From an uncultured Oscillospiraceae bacterium (GTDB lineage: Bacteria > Bacillota > Clostridia > Oscillospirales > Oscillospiraceae), in the NCBI GenBank assembly GCA_910588105.1, contig CAJUQD010000001.1:1-64000 (forward strand): DNA of 64,000 nt. The letters are read 5' to 3'. Position 1 is the stretch's first letter. Every line of letters starts with the position of its first letter. Positions 33,060 to 42,951 of this stretch are shown here, one piece after another. The notes beneath the pieces are model-generated. The model did no database searches. It was not told where the DNA came from and worked only from the letters and a program-made list of their open reading frames with translations. A program made the position numbers and the translations under genes.

Positions 33060-36000
33060 TTACTTGTCCGTCCGGGCGTCCCAGGAGGCTGTCACGGTGA
33101 GGCTGGCATCATACTCCACGGGCACTTCCGCGGTCCCCGTACCGGGCCTCTTTGTAACCTGCACCTTGACGGTGAGGGGGGTGCGGTTCAGGCCGTTGCC
33201 GTCCTTGTCGCACACGGTATTGGCAAAGGAGATGCCGAAGCCGCTCTGCACCTTGGTCACGTTCAGCTCCACCACCGAAATGGGCGCCTTTTTCACTGCT
33301 TCCGCATGGGTCGACTCATAGCGCACCGTAACGCCGGCATTTTCGGAGGTGGTGATGATGCTGCCCAGCGCGGCGTACTTTTTGGCGGTGACCGGGCCAT
33401 GGGTAGAACTGTTCAGCGCGCAGCCGTCCACGGGCAAAGTGGTCTGCTCGGTGCCCGACTTGGTATTGGAGTACAGCCCTTCGCTGAACACCAGGCTGAT
33501 GGTGCCCTGGGCAATCTGGGGGGTGTTTTTCCCATTTGCATCCTTCACCCATCTGTCCACCTTGATGATGGCGCTGGTAATCATGGGCGGCTCGGTGTCG
33601 GCGATCTCCACCGGACGCACCGCCCGGAAAGCGTCGCCGGAGCCCAGGGCGCTCTTGCCCACCGCCAGGAAGGTATAGAAGCTTCCCTCCAGCATGCCGG
33701 TGCAGGCGATGCGGTTGGCCGTGCCGCCGTTACCCGTCAGAGTGACCCGCTTGGAGCCGGTCATCACCACGGTGTTGCCCGACACCTCCTGGCTGCGGAT
33801 CAGCCCGGCCACGGTGTCCTTGCCCCTGGCGTTGGCGTAGTGGTCAAACACGCTGCCGTCGTATTCCCTGGTATTTTTGTTATAGTGCGGCGCGGTCAAA
33901 GCGTCCAACACCGTCTTTACATTGGCCGCATCGGCGTCGTCGGTGGGCTTTGTTGCATGTTCCGTCATGGCTGTATTTCCCCAGAAGTCGGCCCGGATCG
34001 CCGCGTCCTCGCTGCCGCTGCGCACCAGGATGTAGTTCAGGTCGGTGGTGCGGTCCACCTCAATATTCACATTGGTGCCGCTGATGCTGGCGTTGATGGT
34101 GGGCCGCACGGACTCCTGGGTGATGAAGGCGTAGCACTCGGCGAATCTGGAATAGATGGCGGAGGTGCCCTTGGTCACCAGGTACACATAATACAGGGTG
34201 TTGGGGTCCAGATCCTGGAGGGTTACGGTATAACCCACGTTGGCCTCCAGCGCCGGGGTGGAGCCGTAGCGCACCTTGCCGCTGAACTTTCCGCCGGTGA
34301 TGGTGTTCACGCCGGGGGCGGACAGCATCATGCGGTCGTGCTTCCCTCCGATGGGCGCCGGCTCCGTGGCCTTCTTGCCGCCCACCTGGGGAACGGCGCT
34401 GGCCCCCTGGGGCAGGGGCAGGCCGGTCTCCACATTCTGGACCTGGCTGGTATTATCGGCCAGCAGGCCCCAGCCCGCCATTTCCGGCACCACCGGGGTG
34501 GTATAGCTGGTAACCCCGGCCAGGTCGCTGAATTTCAGCTGGCCTGTGGGGGCAAAGTCCTGGTTGCCCTTTTTGAAGTTGCTCAGCGGCACCGCCACAT
34601 AGTACACCTGTCCGGGGCGGTCCAGCATCACGTCGATCTCCGCGCCGATATCGCCCGCGGCGATGGAGGGGTAGTTCTCCACAAACTGGGGGGGCTCGGT
34701 GTCGCTGAACTGCTTGCGGATGATGCGGGGGTCTGGGTTGCCGATGGAGGACACGCTGGCGCTGTCATCCCCCAGGATATTTTCCCAGTCGGTCTGGTAG
34801 CTGCCGTTGGCCAGGTTGGACAGGTCGTTGGGGAGGCCGGCCACCACCATGATCTTCACGGTCACCCGCCGGTTCCAGGCGGAGGCGTCGTTGCTGTCCC
34901 CCAGGGACTTCACGTGGATGGCGTACTCCACATCATCGGTCAGGCTTCTGACGGGGTTGAAGGTCACCCTGCCCGTTACCGGATCCCGCTGGAAGGTGCT
35001 GCGCAGGCTCTTGTAGGCGAAGCCGTCCGGCGCACCGGTGACGTTGATGTCCGCCGTGCCCTCCAGCGTCCAGTTTCCGGTGGCCCCGCCGATCCCGGTG
35101 GTCCTGGAGTAGAGCTCATAGGTCATGGTGGTATCCGTCCAGATGAGCATATCCCAGCACATGGACTCCTCCACCATGCTGGTGGAGCTGTCGGGATCCA
35201 GCACAAAGTTGAAGTCGATGCGGCCCCCGGCCGGCGGGGTCCCTCCCGTGACCCCCGCGATGGTCGGGGAGGTGCCCATGTTCACGTTCACCTGGGCAAA
35301 CACGGTCTTGAAGCGGTCCAGCGGCACAGTCTCCTTCTCCTGGCCGTTGCTGTCCAGCAACGGATTGGCGACGGTGGCGGTGTCGTAGATGTGAGTCAGC
35401 TCGAAATAGTATTCCGCGCCGCTCTTCAGCTTCAGGGCGCTCCTGTTCCCCGCCGTATCGGGCAGGTCATTGGTGGTGGGGAAGCGCACCACTACGCTGC
35501 CGTTCTCCGTCTCCACCTTGGCAAAGCGGTAGTCGATGGTCCAGTCCAGCCCGCCCTGGCTCTCATTCATCTTGTCCCGGACCGTCACCGGAATCCCCTT
35601 GCCCCCCGTGCCGAGGGGGGGCACATAGAACAGCGTGATGTGCTCCTGGAGCGCCGTGCCCAGCTCCTCGCGGGTCTTGTCCAGATTGCTCCTGGCGTCG
35701 TTGGTGGGATTGTTGGCATAGGCCGCAGCCGCCGCCTCCACCTTGGCGTACAGATCCAGGAATATCTTTTCCCCGGGGTTGGTGCCGCCCTTGACCGACT
35801 CGGAGAACACCAGCTTGATGTCGGTGTCAGCCATGGGCTCGTTCGTCTTGTCGCCGTTATACTTGGTGAACTCCTGCTTCACGGTGGGGTTCTCAGTATC
35901 GGTGGTTTTGACCTCGTAGGCCTTCACCGCCTCGGAGTAATTGCCCGCCTTGTCCTTGGCCAGATAGTACAGGGTGTAGTTGTTGGTGCCCGTGGTCTTG

Positions 36001-38303
36001 GAATTCAGGCCGGAGATGGCAAATTTGATCTCGGCCTCCGCCTTGCTGGCGTTGCTGGACCCCTTTTTGAGGGCCCCGGCGCCCGACTCCACCTTGATCT
36101 TGGTCAGCTTGCCGGTCATGCCCTCCTCCTTCTCAGCCTCAGTGATGAAGGTATTGTTGGTGGAGGCCACAATAGCCCAATAGAGGGTGGCCGGTTCGTT
36201 CACTGTATAGGTGATGCCGGCGGAGGTTGCCTGGAAGTCATGCTGCCACAGGTTGGTAACCACGGGCGGGGTGTTGTCGTCGGTGGTAAAGGTGAGCTTC
36301 TTCACCGCCGAGCTCTTCACCCCGTCATGATCCACCAGCCACAGGTAGAGGTCGTACCTGGTGACCTCGTCCAGCCTGACTGCGTTCACCTGGATGGGAT
36401 GGGTGACGTTCTTCACCACGCTCAACGAGCCGTAGCCCAAGTTGCCGCTGACGGCGCCGGTTTTGAACTCGTTGGGCGTGGGGGCGGTGCTGCCGTAGGG
36501 CAGCAGGGCGTAGTACAGCCGGCAGCTCTTGTTGGTCATCACGGTGACCTGGGCCAGATCCACGCTGGTCTTGGTCATCACCGGATAGCCGGATGTGAAG
36601 GCGGGCACGGTGTTGTCCGGCGTAGTAAAGGCCGCAACCTTCACAGGACTGCGGTTATCCCGGTCATCCACCAGGATTGCGGTGACGTAGTAGGAGCCGT
36701 CCGGGGTAAGCCCGTTCACCTGAGCGGTGTACTCGGTGTTGGAGGCAGCCGCCCTCACGGTGCCCGCCTTGAGGATTTTTCCGCCGTAGACGGGGGGCTC
36801 CAGAAGATCCTTCTCGCTCACCGAGCCGTCGGTCACCGCAGAGATCGCCCAGTGGACGGTGCCCGCCTTATTGGTGCTGAACACCAGGGTGGCGGAGTTG
36901 GGGGCCACGTTTTTCACCGTGGGGTAGCCAGCCATCAGCTTGGGATCGGCGGAGGACTCGGCCGCGGTGACGCTGTCCATCTCGGTGCCGTGGATGTTGC
37001 CGGTGATGCCGGGGCGGATGGTGATCTTGTCGGGCAGCATCTCTACCTTACAGCCCGGCGCGCCCACGTTGAGGTTCTTGATGTCCCCGCCGCCGGTCAC
37101 CTCCGTGGCCACGTCCAGGTTGAGCTCGCCCACCCGGGCGCCGTTGTCGATGATTACCTTGGACTCGGTGGCGTTTTCGTCCACGGTAACCTTTTCGGCG
37201 TAGCCGCGGGCGATCTGGAGGGTTGACTTGGGGGTGAAGTTGATGATTTCCTGCAAATTGCCCGCCAGCTGGAGCAGGGTGCCCTCCTCGCCGTCCTGCT
37301 GGATGAGCGCCAAGCCGTGCCCCTCGGAGGAGGCGTCCTCCACATAGGCGTTGGTGCGCACGCTGGTGACGGGTATGTCGGTGTGGCCCTCGGCCCGGAC
37401 GCTGACAAACTGGTTGGCGATGCTGTCCACCACCATCTCGTCGGCGGTCACGTTGCGCAGAATCACGCTGCTCTGGCTGGAGCTGCTCTCACCCGCGCCG
37501 CTGACCACGATCTGGCCCAGCACCTCCACGTTTTCCAGCAGTACGTCACCCAGGTCGATGCCGCCGGTGAGGTAGAGGTTGCCCGCGATCACGCTGTTGC
37601 GCAGGGTGACGCCCGAAGTATTGATGGTCACGTTGCCGTACACGCTGCCCAGGGTGTGCTCGCCCTTTTGGCTGATGGGGGTGCCGATGGCCCGCACCAG
37701 CATGGCGGCCACCTCCCCGCGGGTGATGTTCCGCTGGGGCTTGAAGGTGCCGTCCTCATAGCCGCTGATGACGCCCTGGGCCACCGCGGTCCCGATGAGG
37801 CCCCGGCTCCAGTCGCTGAGGGTGCGGCTGTCGGAGAACCCCAGGGTCTCGCCGGTGGTGCCCCGGAGCATCAGGTTCCGGGAGAGCAGCACCACCGCCT
37901 GCTCCCGGGTGAGCGGGTCGTTGGGAGCGGCCGTATTGGGGCCGGTGCCTTTGAAATAGCCGATATTATAGCCGATATCAATATCATCGTAGAACCAGTC
38001 CCGGGAACGCACGTCGGTAAACGGCATCCCGTCCAGCTTGTCATAGCCGTAGGCCCGGTTCACCATGGCGACGAACTCCGCGCGGGTAATGCTGCTGCCC
38101 AGGCGCAGCGCGCCGCTGGTATCGCCCCGCATAACGCCCCAGTCCACCAGCTGCTGGGCATAGGGCATGGCCCAGTGGTCCGCCGCCTGGGCGGGCAGCG
38201 CCATCCCGGGCAGCAGGCCCAGGATAAGGGCCAGAGCCAGTACGCCGGCCAAATGCCGGCGCAGGCGGTGCCAGATCGTTTGATTGCTGCTGTTCTTTCT
38301 CAT
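33060..38303 (-). CDS. Giant SLH surface protein with beta-helix-like and Fn3-like regions
   Basis: A 1747-residue secreted protein. The ATG at 38303 is chosen because GGAAAGGAAAGGG precedes it and a signal peptide follows (LAGVLALALILGLLPGMALP, then AQA). Three N-terminal SLH motifs come next (HWAMPYAQQLVDWGVMRGD; PFTDVRSRDWFYDDIDIGYN; LSDWSRGLIGTAVAQGVISG). Residues about 215-400 are a Val/Asn-rich stretch resembling a parallel beta-helix (YGNVTINTSGVTLRNSVIAG). The rest is a series of Ig/Fn3-like modules, often opening with a DNTxPxV-type motif such as TDDNTPPVVTNLW. It should sit in the S-layer or outer wall. Its role (adhesion, S-layer, or matrix) is not shown by sequence. Confidence 0.85.
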   Translation of the reverse strand: MRKNSSNQTIWHRLRRHLAGVLALALILGLLPGMALPAQAADHWAMPYAQQLVDWGVMRGDTSGALRLGSSITRAEFVAMVNRAYGYDKLDGMPFTDVRSRDWFYDDIDIGYNIGYFKGTGPNTAAPNDPLTREQAVVLLSRNLMLRGTTGETLGFSDSRTLSDWSRGLIGTAVAQGVISGYEDGTFKPQRNITRGEVAAMLVRAIGTPISQKGEHTLGSVYGNVTINTSGVTLRNSVIAGNLYLTGGIDLGDVLLENVEVLGQIVVSGAGESSSSQSSVILRNVTADEMVVDSIANQFVSVRAEGHTDIPVTSVRTNAYVEDASSEGHGLALIQQDGEEGTLLQLAGNLQEIINFTPKSTLQIARGYAEKVTVDENATESKVIIDNGARVGELNLDVATEVTGGGDIKNLNVGAPGCKVEMLPDKITIRPGITGNIHGTEMDSVTAAESSADPKLMAGYPTVKNVAPNSATLVFSTNKAGTVHWAISAVTDGSVSEKDLLEPPVYGGKILKAGTVRAAASNTEYTAQVNGLTPDGSYYVTAILVDDRDNRSPVKVAAFTTPDNTVPAFTSGYPVMTKTSVDLAQVTVMTNKSCRLYYALLPYGSTAPTPNEFKTGAVSGNLGYGSLSVVKNVTHPIQVNAVRLDEVTRYDLYLWLVDHDGVKSSAVKKLTFTTDDNTPPVVTNLWQHDFQATSAGITYTVNEPATLYWAIVASTNNTFITEAEKEEGMTGKLTKIKVESGAGALKKGSSNASKAEAEIKFAISGLNSKTTGTNNYTLYYLAKDKAGNYSEAVKAYEVKTTDTENPTVKQEFTKYNGDKTNEPMADTDIKLVFSESVKGGTNPGEKIFLDLYAKVEAAAAAYANNPTNDARSNLDKTREELGTALQEHITLFYVPPLGTGGKGIPVTVRDKMNESQGGLDWTIDYRFAKVETENGSVVVRFPTTNDLPDTAGNRSALKLKSGAEYYFELTHIYDTATVANPLLDSNGQEKETVPLDRFKTVFAQVNVNMGTSPTIAGVTGGTPPAGGRIDFNFVLDPDSSTSMVEESMCWDMLIWTDTTMTYELYSRTTGIGGATGNWTLEGTADINVTGAPDGFAYKSLRSTFQRDPVTGRVTFNPVRSLTDDVEYAIHVKSLGDSNDASAWNRRVTVKIMVVAGLPNDLSNLANGSYQTDWENILGDDSASVSSIGNPDPRIIRKQFSDTEPPQFVENYPSIAAGDIGAEIDVMLDRPGQVYYVAVPLSNFKKGNQDFAPTGQLKFSDLAGVTSYTTPVVPEMAGWGLLADNTSQVQNVETGLPLPQGASAVPQVGGKKATEPAPIGGKHDRMMLSAPGVNTITGGKFSGKVRYGSTPALEANVGYTVTLQDLDPNTLYYVYLVTKGTSAIYSRFAECYAFITQESVRPTINASISGTNVNIEVDRTTDLNYILVRSGSEDAAIRADFWGNTAMTEHATKPTDDADAANVKTVLDALTAPHYNKNTREYDGSVFDHYANARGKDTVAGLIRSQEVSGNTVVMTGSKRVTLTGNGGTANRIACTGMLEGSFYTFLAVGKSALGSGDAFRAVRPVEIADTEPPMITSAIIKVDRWVKDANGKNTPQIAQGTISLVFSEGLYSNTKSGTEQTTLPVDGCALNSSTHGPVTAKKYAALGSIITTSENAGVTVRYESTHAEAVKKAPISVVELNVTKVQSGFGISFANTVCDKDGNGLNRTPLTVKVQVTKRPGTGTAEVPVEYDASLTVTASWDARTDK

Positions 38304-38377
38304 GAGTGTGCCCTTTCCTTTCCGGCGCGCCCTCGGCAAACGCCTGTCCGTTCCATATGCCATGCCGTTACCGCCGC

Positions 38378-38989
38378 TCAGGCCCCCGGCCCGGCGGGCT
38401 TGGGCCGCCCCCGCAGTTGAAGGTTGAATACCGCTTCCCGGAGCATGGTCTCCTCGTCGTTGCAAAGCTCCAAAAACTTGGCCGCATACAGCACATAGGA
38501 GGCCCGCTCGGTGGGGCGCATGCGCAGGATCTGGCACCGGACCACCAGCGGCTGGGCGGTGACGGGGATAACCACCTCCACCTGCTCCCCCACCTGGAGG
38601 GAATGGTCGGTGAAAAACGCGATCCCGCCGGCGCTCAGGTCGTTGGACTCCACCTGCCTGCGCCCGGCCCACTTGGCGCCCAACGGGTAGATGAAGCTGT
38701 TGAAATGAACCACCACCCGCAGGTTTTTGCGCATATCATGGGCGTCTGCGTTGATCCTGGTGACCTCCAGCTGGATCATGTCGTTGCGGCTGCGCACAAT
38801 GACCCCCTCGTAGGAGGGGCCGGTGTCCATGACGGACAGCAGCTTCAGCTTTTTGTGCTCCAGGATCTCGTCGATCTTGCCGTCCTCCACCTGGATCTGC
38901 CAATACTGGCCGCCGGTGCCCCCCTGGACCCGCCCCCTGGCAATGGGGGTGCCCTTGCTGTCCAGCATCAGATACAAGCTCTGTTCCAT
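38378..38989 (-). CDS. PilZ-domain protein, shorter form
   Basis: A 203-residue cytosolic protein. An N-terminal beta-rich region (to about residue 90) leads to the PilZ domain with RKNLR (R-x-x-x-R) and NDLSAGG, both cyclic-di-GMP-binding signatures. The ATG at 38989 follows GGAGTGAGG; a GTG six bases earlier overlaps the stop of the FlhB-like gene and is possible. It lies downstream of the YlqG- and FlhB-like genes and upstream of the SLH genes, so cyclic-di-GMP may control surface or flagellar output from this operon (inference). Confidence 0.87.
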   Translation of the reverse strand: MEQSLYLMLDSKGTPIARGRVQGGTGGQYWQIQVEDGKIDEILEHKKLKLLSVMDTGPSYEGVIVRSRNDMIQLEVTRINADAHDMRKNLRVVVHFNSFIYPLGAKWAGRRQVESNDLSAGGIAFFTDHSLQVGEQVEVVIPVTAQPLVVRCQILRMRPTERASYVLYAAKFLELCNDEETMLREAVFNLQLRGRPKPAGPGA

Positions 38990-38991
38990 CC

Positions 38992-39342
38992 TCACTCCTC
39001 CTGTTCCGCCTGCGCCCCGCGCTCACCGGCCGGGGCAGCCGCCTTGGGCTGTCCGCCTTCTTTTACTTTATTGGGGTCGAAGTGGAGAAAGTACACATAA
39101 ATCTCCACAATCGCCTTGTACAGCTCCTCCGGAATCTCCTGGCCCAGCTTCAGCTGGGTCAGGATGGTGGCCAGGGAGTTGTCCTCATAGACGGGCACGC
39201 CGCTGTCGGCGGCCACCTCCACAATTTTTTCCGCCATATAGCCCATACCCGAGGCCACGATCACCGGCGCGCTGTTCCCCGCCTCATATTGGAGGGCCAC
39301 CGCCTTTTTCGACGGGTTCCGCCTGCCATCATACTTTGACAT
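38992..39342 (-). CDS. FlhB C-terminal-domain-like protein (YlqH type)
   Basis: A 116-residue protein equal to the cytoplasmic C-terminal domain of the flagellar export gate protein FlhB, without its membrane part. Seen: KAVALQYEAGNSAPVIVASG, then VEVAADSGVPVYEDNSLATI and IPEELYKAIVEIYVYF, the standard FlhB-C core. The NPTH autocleavage site is absent. In Bacillus such a short paralogue is ylqH, next to ylqG, as here. It overlaps the YlqG-like gene by 14 bp and is followed closely by the PilZ gene. Confidence 0.85.
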   Translation of the reverse strand: MSKYDGRRNPSKKAVALQYEAGNSAPVIVASGMGYMAEKIVEVAADSGVPVYEDNSLATILTQLKLGQEIPEELYKAIVEIYVYFLHFDPNKVKEGGQPKAAAPAGERGAQAEQEE

Positions 39343-40753
39343 TCACGCTGTTCTTCCCTTCAAAGATTTTGGGGAACACCTCGGTGAGGGTCACCGGACG
39401 CTCCATTTTCCGCACGCTCACCCCGGCGGAGTTGAGCTCGTTGCGGGCCAGGATCCGGGAGATGTTCTGTTCAATCTCCTTGGAGAAGGGGACCACCCCC
39501 TCGGGGCAGGCCACCACAATGCTCACGTCCTTCTCCCGGTTGGCCAGGACCACATCGAACAGCCCCAGCCCCTGCACATCGATCTTAAAGAGGAACTTCA
39601 TGCACTTCTCGCCCTGCCCCTTGTCCCCCTTCTTCTCCTCCGCGTCGGCGTCCACCCACAGCTCGGAGAACAGCATCCTCCCGTCCAGCTCCATGGGGAT
39701 CAGGAAATGGGCCAGGGGCATGTACACACTCTCGTTAATCAGCATGGACGACACCAGGTTGCGGAACGCCTCCTGCACCTCGGCGCTGCCCTCCCCCCGC
39801 AGGGCCCGGGCGGCAGCGGCGGCCAGATGGTCGGCAAACTGGGCGGCAATCCCCTTCTGGCCGGGGAGGCTGCCTTGCAGCAGTTTGAGCAGCGACTTAT
39901 CGTCCACGCCGCCCAGCATCCCTTTTAGTGTACCATATCCGCTGAGCTGATGGAAGGTCTCCAGCAGTTTTTCTTCCGAGCCGTTTTCATACCTGGTCAC
40001 ATCCAGCGCCAGAAGGCTGAGCAGCTCCCGGGGGGTGCCCATGTCGTGGGTCTGCCCCACGTAGGCGGACATGAGGGGGAACACCTTCTGCTGCAAAAGG
40101 CTGATATTCCCCTGCCGGTCCCCGGCGGCCACGCCGTTTTCCAGCTGGGCCAGCAGCTCCCGCAGCTTGTCTCCCCAGCTGGCGGGCATGGAGTTTGCCA
40201 TACCGGCCAGGTTGCGCAGCAGGTTCCCCTCAATATGGCCGGTGGACGACCAGTCGCTGTAGCTCTTCAGGAATTGGAGGATATCCCCCCGCACGCCCTC
40301 GGAATCCGCCCGGGCGTAGGCGTTCCTGAGCATGGCAAACAGGGCCCCGCCAAAGCGGGTCCCCGCCTTCATCTGCCCGCTGAGGAACGCCAGCAGCTGG
40401 GCCTGGTCCATTTTCAGCAGCCCCATGACCTGGGCCATCTCTTCGGCGATGCCTTCGCTCATGCCGGAGGTGACCACCGTCCCCTCCCGGACCATCAGGC
40501 CGGACAGGGTCTGTCCCGCCCCCTGGCTCCGCCTCAGCTGCTGGAGGAAGGTCTGGAAATTGGAGTCGTAGCGGATTTTCTCCCCCGCCTGGCCCGCGTC
40601 CTGCTGCTCGGTGCGGTGGTCCGCCCCCGTTACCCGGTCCAGGTCGGGGACGTTCTGCACCTGGGTATTACTGGGGGAAATTGGGATATTACGGTTGACG
40701 TTGGTATTGTCATAACCCGGTACCGGGTTGGTCGCTCCCAAAAGATCAGGCAT
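39329..40753 (-). CDS. YlqG-like protein next to an FlhB-like gene
   Basis: A 474-residue protein with no signal peptide or membrane segments. The N-terminus is low-complexity and Asn/Gln-rich; the middle is helical (YDSNFQTFLQQLRRSQGAGQ, then a long Leu-rich region). The C-terminal 120 residues are a beta-rich FliK-C-like segment (FLFKIDVQGLGLFDVVLANR). The position directly upstream of a YlqH-like gene, and the FliK-like end, match the Bacillus ylqG-ylqH pair, whose role is not clear; it could interact with the export gate. It is the first gene of the block, divergent from cheA. Confidence 0.65.
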   Translation of the reverse strand: MPDLLGATNPVPGYDNTNVNRNIPISPSNTQVQNVPDLDRVTGADHRTEQQDAGQAGEKIRYDSNFQTFLQQLRRSQGAGQTLSGLMVREGTVVTSGMSEGIAEEMAQVMGLLKMDQAQLLAFLSGQMKAGTRFGGALFAMLRNAYARADSEGVRGDILQFLKSYSDWSSTGHIEGNLLRNLAGMANSMPASWGDKLRELLAQLENGVAAGDRQGNISLLQQKVFPLMSAYVGQTHDMGTPRELLSLLALDVTRYENGSEEKLLETFHQLSGYGTLKGMLGGVDDKSLLKLLQGSLPGQKGIAAQFADHLAAAAARALRGEGSAEVQEAFRNLVSSMLINESVYMPLAHFLIPMELDGRMLFSELWVDADAEEKKGDKGQGEKCMKFLFKIDVQGLGLFDVVLANREKDVSIVVACPEGVVPFSKEIEQNISRILARNELNSAGVSVRKMERPVTLTEVFPKIFEGKNSVNVKV

Positions 40754-40792
40754 TTTTTCACACCCCTGCGATAAAACTTGGAAAACCTACTT

Positions 40793-40819
40793 AATTTTCA
40801 ACCGCTCCCTGCCGATAAT
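40793..40819 (+). promoter_or_regulatory. Sigma-28 (SigD)-type promoter of the che operon
   Basis: TAAT (40793-40796), a 15-bp spacer and GCCGATAA (40812-40819), an exact -10 for the flagellar sigma factor with the expected spacing. It lies 38 bp upstream of the cheA start. Confidence 0.8.
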
Positions 40820-40857
40820 AACAAAGATAAAAGATATTTACTGAGGTGGTGCTTTTT

Positions 40858-42936
40858 ATGGGCAGCGGAAACGAAATTCTGGATATGTACATCTACGAAA
40901 CCGGCACTCTGCTGGAGCAGCTGGAAACCATCGTCCTGGAGGCGGAAAAGGTTGACACCTTCTCTCAGGAGAACGTGAACGAAATCTTCCGCATCATGCA
41001 CACCATCAAGGGCTCCTCCGCCATGATGGAGTTCGACTCCCTGGCCACCGTGGCCCACCGGATTGAGGACATGTTCTTCATCATCCGGGAGGGCACCATG
41101 TCCGTGGTCTCCGAAGAGAACCGTCCGGCGCTGTTCGACGTGGTGTTCCAGTCCATCGACTTCTTCCGGGGCGAGGTGGAGAAGGTGGAAGCCGACGAAC
41201 CTCTTAGCAAGGATATCGACACCTTCCTTTCAAATATTAATACCCTGATCGCTAAAATTAAGGGTGAAGAGGTGCCGGAGGCGGCGCCTGCGCCTGCGCC
41301 CGCCGCCGCGGCGAGCGCACCTGCGGCCCCCGCCCCTGCCGGCGCGGCAGGCTTCCCCTATGCCTTACGGGTAAACTTCGAAGAGGGCTGCGGCATGGAA
41401 AGCCTGCGGGCCTTTATGGTGGTCACAGCCGTCAAAGACGTGTGCGGCGAGTCCGACTTCATCTTTGAGCCCGCCAACGTGGAGACCGATTCCTCCACTT
41501 CCGAGAGCATCATTGACAACGGCTTCCACCTGATGTTCAAGACTGCCGGGGACCGTGACAGCGCCATCAGCGTCATCAAGACGGTGGGTTCCGTCCAGGG
41601 CTACCAGCCCTACGACTGCCCGCCCCCGGCGGAGAAGCCCGCCTCCCCCGCGCCTGCGGCCGCCTCCGCCCCTGCCGCCCAGAGCGCCCCTCCCTCCCCC
41701 GCGCCTGCGGCCGCCTCCGCCCCTGCCGCCCAGCAGCAACAGCAGCAGCATCCCAAGGAGACCCTCATCAGCGTCAACCTGTCCAAGCTGGACCAGCTGT
41801 CCGCCGTGGTGGGCGAGATTGTCATCACCGAATCCATGGTCACCTCCTCCCCGGACCTGAAGGGGCTGGTGCTGGACGCCTTCTCCAAGTCCGCACGGCA
41901 GCTGCGCAAGCTCACCGACGAACTCCAGGACGTGTCCATGTCCCTGCGCATGGTGCCCGTGTCCAGCGTATTCCAGAAGATGACCCGTATTGTCCGCGAC
42001 ATGACCAAGAAGCTCAACCGCCCGGCCAAGCTCACCCTGATCGGTGAGAACACCGAGGTGGATAAGACCATTGTGGACTCCATAGGCGACCCCATCATGC
42101 ACATGATCCGCAACTCCATGGACCACGGCATTGAGGAGACCCAGGAGGAACGCGTAGCCGCCGGCAAGGATCCTGTGGGCGAAATCATCCTCTCTGCCCG
42201 GGACACTGGCAGCGAGGTCATTATCGAGATTATTGACGACGGCCGGGGCGTCAACGACGAGGCCGTACTGGCCAAAGCCATCCGCCAGGGCATCGCCTCC
42301 CCCGACGTGGAGTACAGCCACAAGGAGATCCTCAACTTCCTGCTGGCCCCCGGCTTCTCCACCAACACCGAGGTCACCGAATTCTCCGGCCGCGGCGTGG
42401 GCATGGACGTGGTGAAGCGCGGGGTGGAGGAGCTGGGCGGCACAGTGTCCATCTCCAGCGAGCTGGGCCGCGGCATGACCACCACCATCCGCATCCCGCT
42501 GACCATGGCCATCATGGACGGCATGGAGGTGGCGGTGGGCGACTCCATCTTCACCATCCCCATCAACAATATCCTGTCCACCATGAAGGTGTCTGCCAAG
42601 GACATCATCCATGATTCCAACAGCGGCGAGATCATCAAGTGCCAGGGCAATTTTTACCCCATTGTCCGGGCCAAGCAGCTCTATCAGCTCCAGCACGGCT
42701 GCACCGACATTGAGGACGGCGTGCTCATCTGGCTGGAGGCGGGGGACCACTCCTACTGCCTGTTTGTGGATGAGCTTCTGGGCCAGCAGCAGGTGGTGGT
42801 CAAGCAGCTGCCCGCCTACGTGAACAGCTATAATATCAAGAACTACGGCATCAACGGCTGTACCCTGCGCAGCGACGGCAGCATCAGCATCATCCTGGAC
42901 GTGGCCAACCTCTATTCCGCCGCCCGGGGTATCTGA
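40858..42936 (+). CDS. cheA: Chemotaxis histidine kinase CheA
   Basis: A 692-residue kinase. P1/HPt has phospho-acceptor His48 in RIMHTIKGSSAMM. A P2-like domain lies at about 165-255 (FPYALRVNFEEGCGMESLRA), between Ala/Pro-rich linkers. Dimerisation P3 (LITVNLSKLDQLS-like, then LRMVPVSSVFQKM) leads to HATPase P4 with IRNSMDHGIE and GRGVGMDVVK, and a CheW-like P5 ends the protein. The ATG at 40858 follows GAGGTGG at 8 bp. It is the first gene of cheA-cheW-cheR-cheB under a sigma-28-type promoter. The linker has a 39-bp direct repeat at 51-bp period and a Gln run. Confidence 0.96.
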   Translation: MGSGNEILDMYIYETGTLLEQLETIVLEAEKVDTFSQENVNEIFRIMHTIKGSSAMMEFDSLATVAHRIEDMFFIIREGTMSVVSEENRPALFDVVFQSIDFFRGEVEKVEADEPLSKDIDTFLSNINTLIAKIKGEEVPEAAPAPAPAAAASAPAAPAPAGAAGFPYALRVNFEEGCGMESLRAFMVVTAVKDVCGESDFIFEPANVETDSSTSESIIDNGFHLMFKTAGDRDSAISVIKTVGSVQGYQPYDCPPPAEKPASPAPAAASAPAAQSAPPSPAPAAASAPAAQQQQQQHPKETLISVNLSKLDQLSAVVGEIVITESMVTSSPDLKGLVLDAFSKSARQLRKLTDELQDVSMSLRMVPVSSVFQKMTRIVRDMTKKLNRPAKLTLIGENTEVDKTIVDSIGDPIMHMIRNSMDHGIEETQEERVAAGKDPVGEIILSARDTGSEVIIEIIDDGRGVNDEAVLAKAIRQGIASPDVEYSHKEILNFLLAPGFSTNTEVTEFSGRGVGMDVVKRGVEELGGTVSISSELGRGMTTTIRIPLTMAIMDGMEVAVGDSIFTIPINNILSTMKVSAKDIIHDSNSGEIIKCQGNFYPIVRAKQLYQLQHGCTDIEDGVLIWLEAGDHSYCLFVDELLGQQQVVVKQLPAYVNSYNIKNYGINGCTLRSDGSISIILDVANLYSAARGI
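41644..41733 (+). repeat. Direct repeat in the CheA Pro/Ala linker
   Basis: Two identical 39-bp copies (41644-41682 and 41695-41733) at 51-bp spacing, in frame, in the linker after P2. They are followed by CAG/CAA codons encoding a run of six Gln. Confidence 0.9.
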
Positions 42937-42951
42937 GGAGGAGAGAAGAAT

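Noticed and set aside
38992..39342. The FlhB-like protein as a truncated flhB pseudogene
   Set aside because: It has a proper start, family-typical length for YlqH-like stand-alone proteins, and the ylqG-ylqH arrangement is known from Bacillus.
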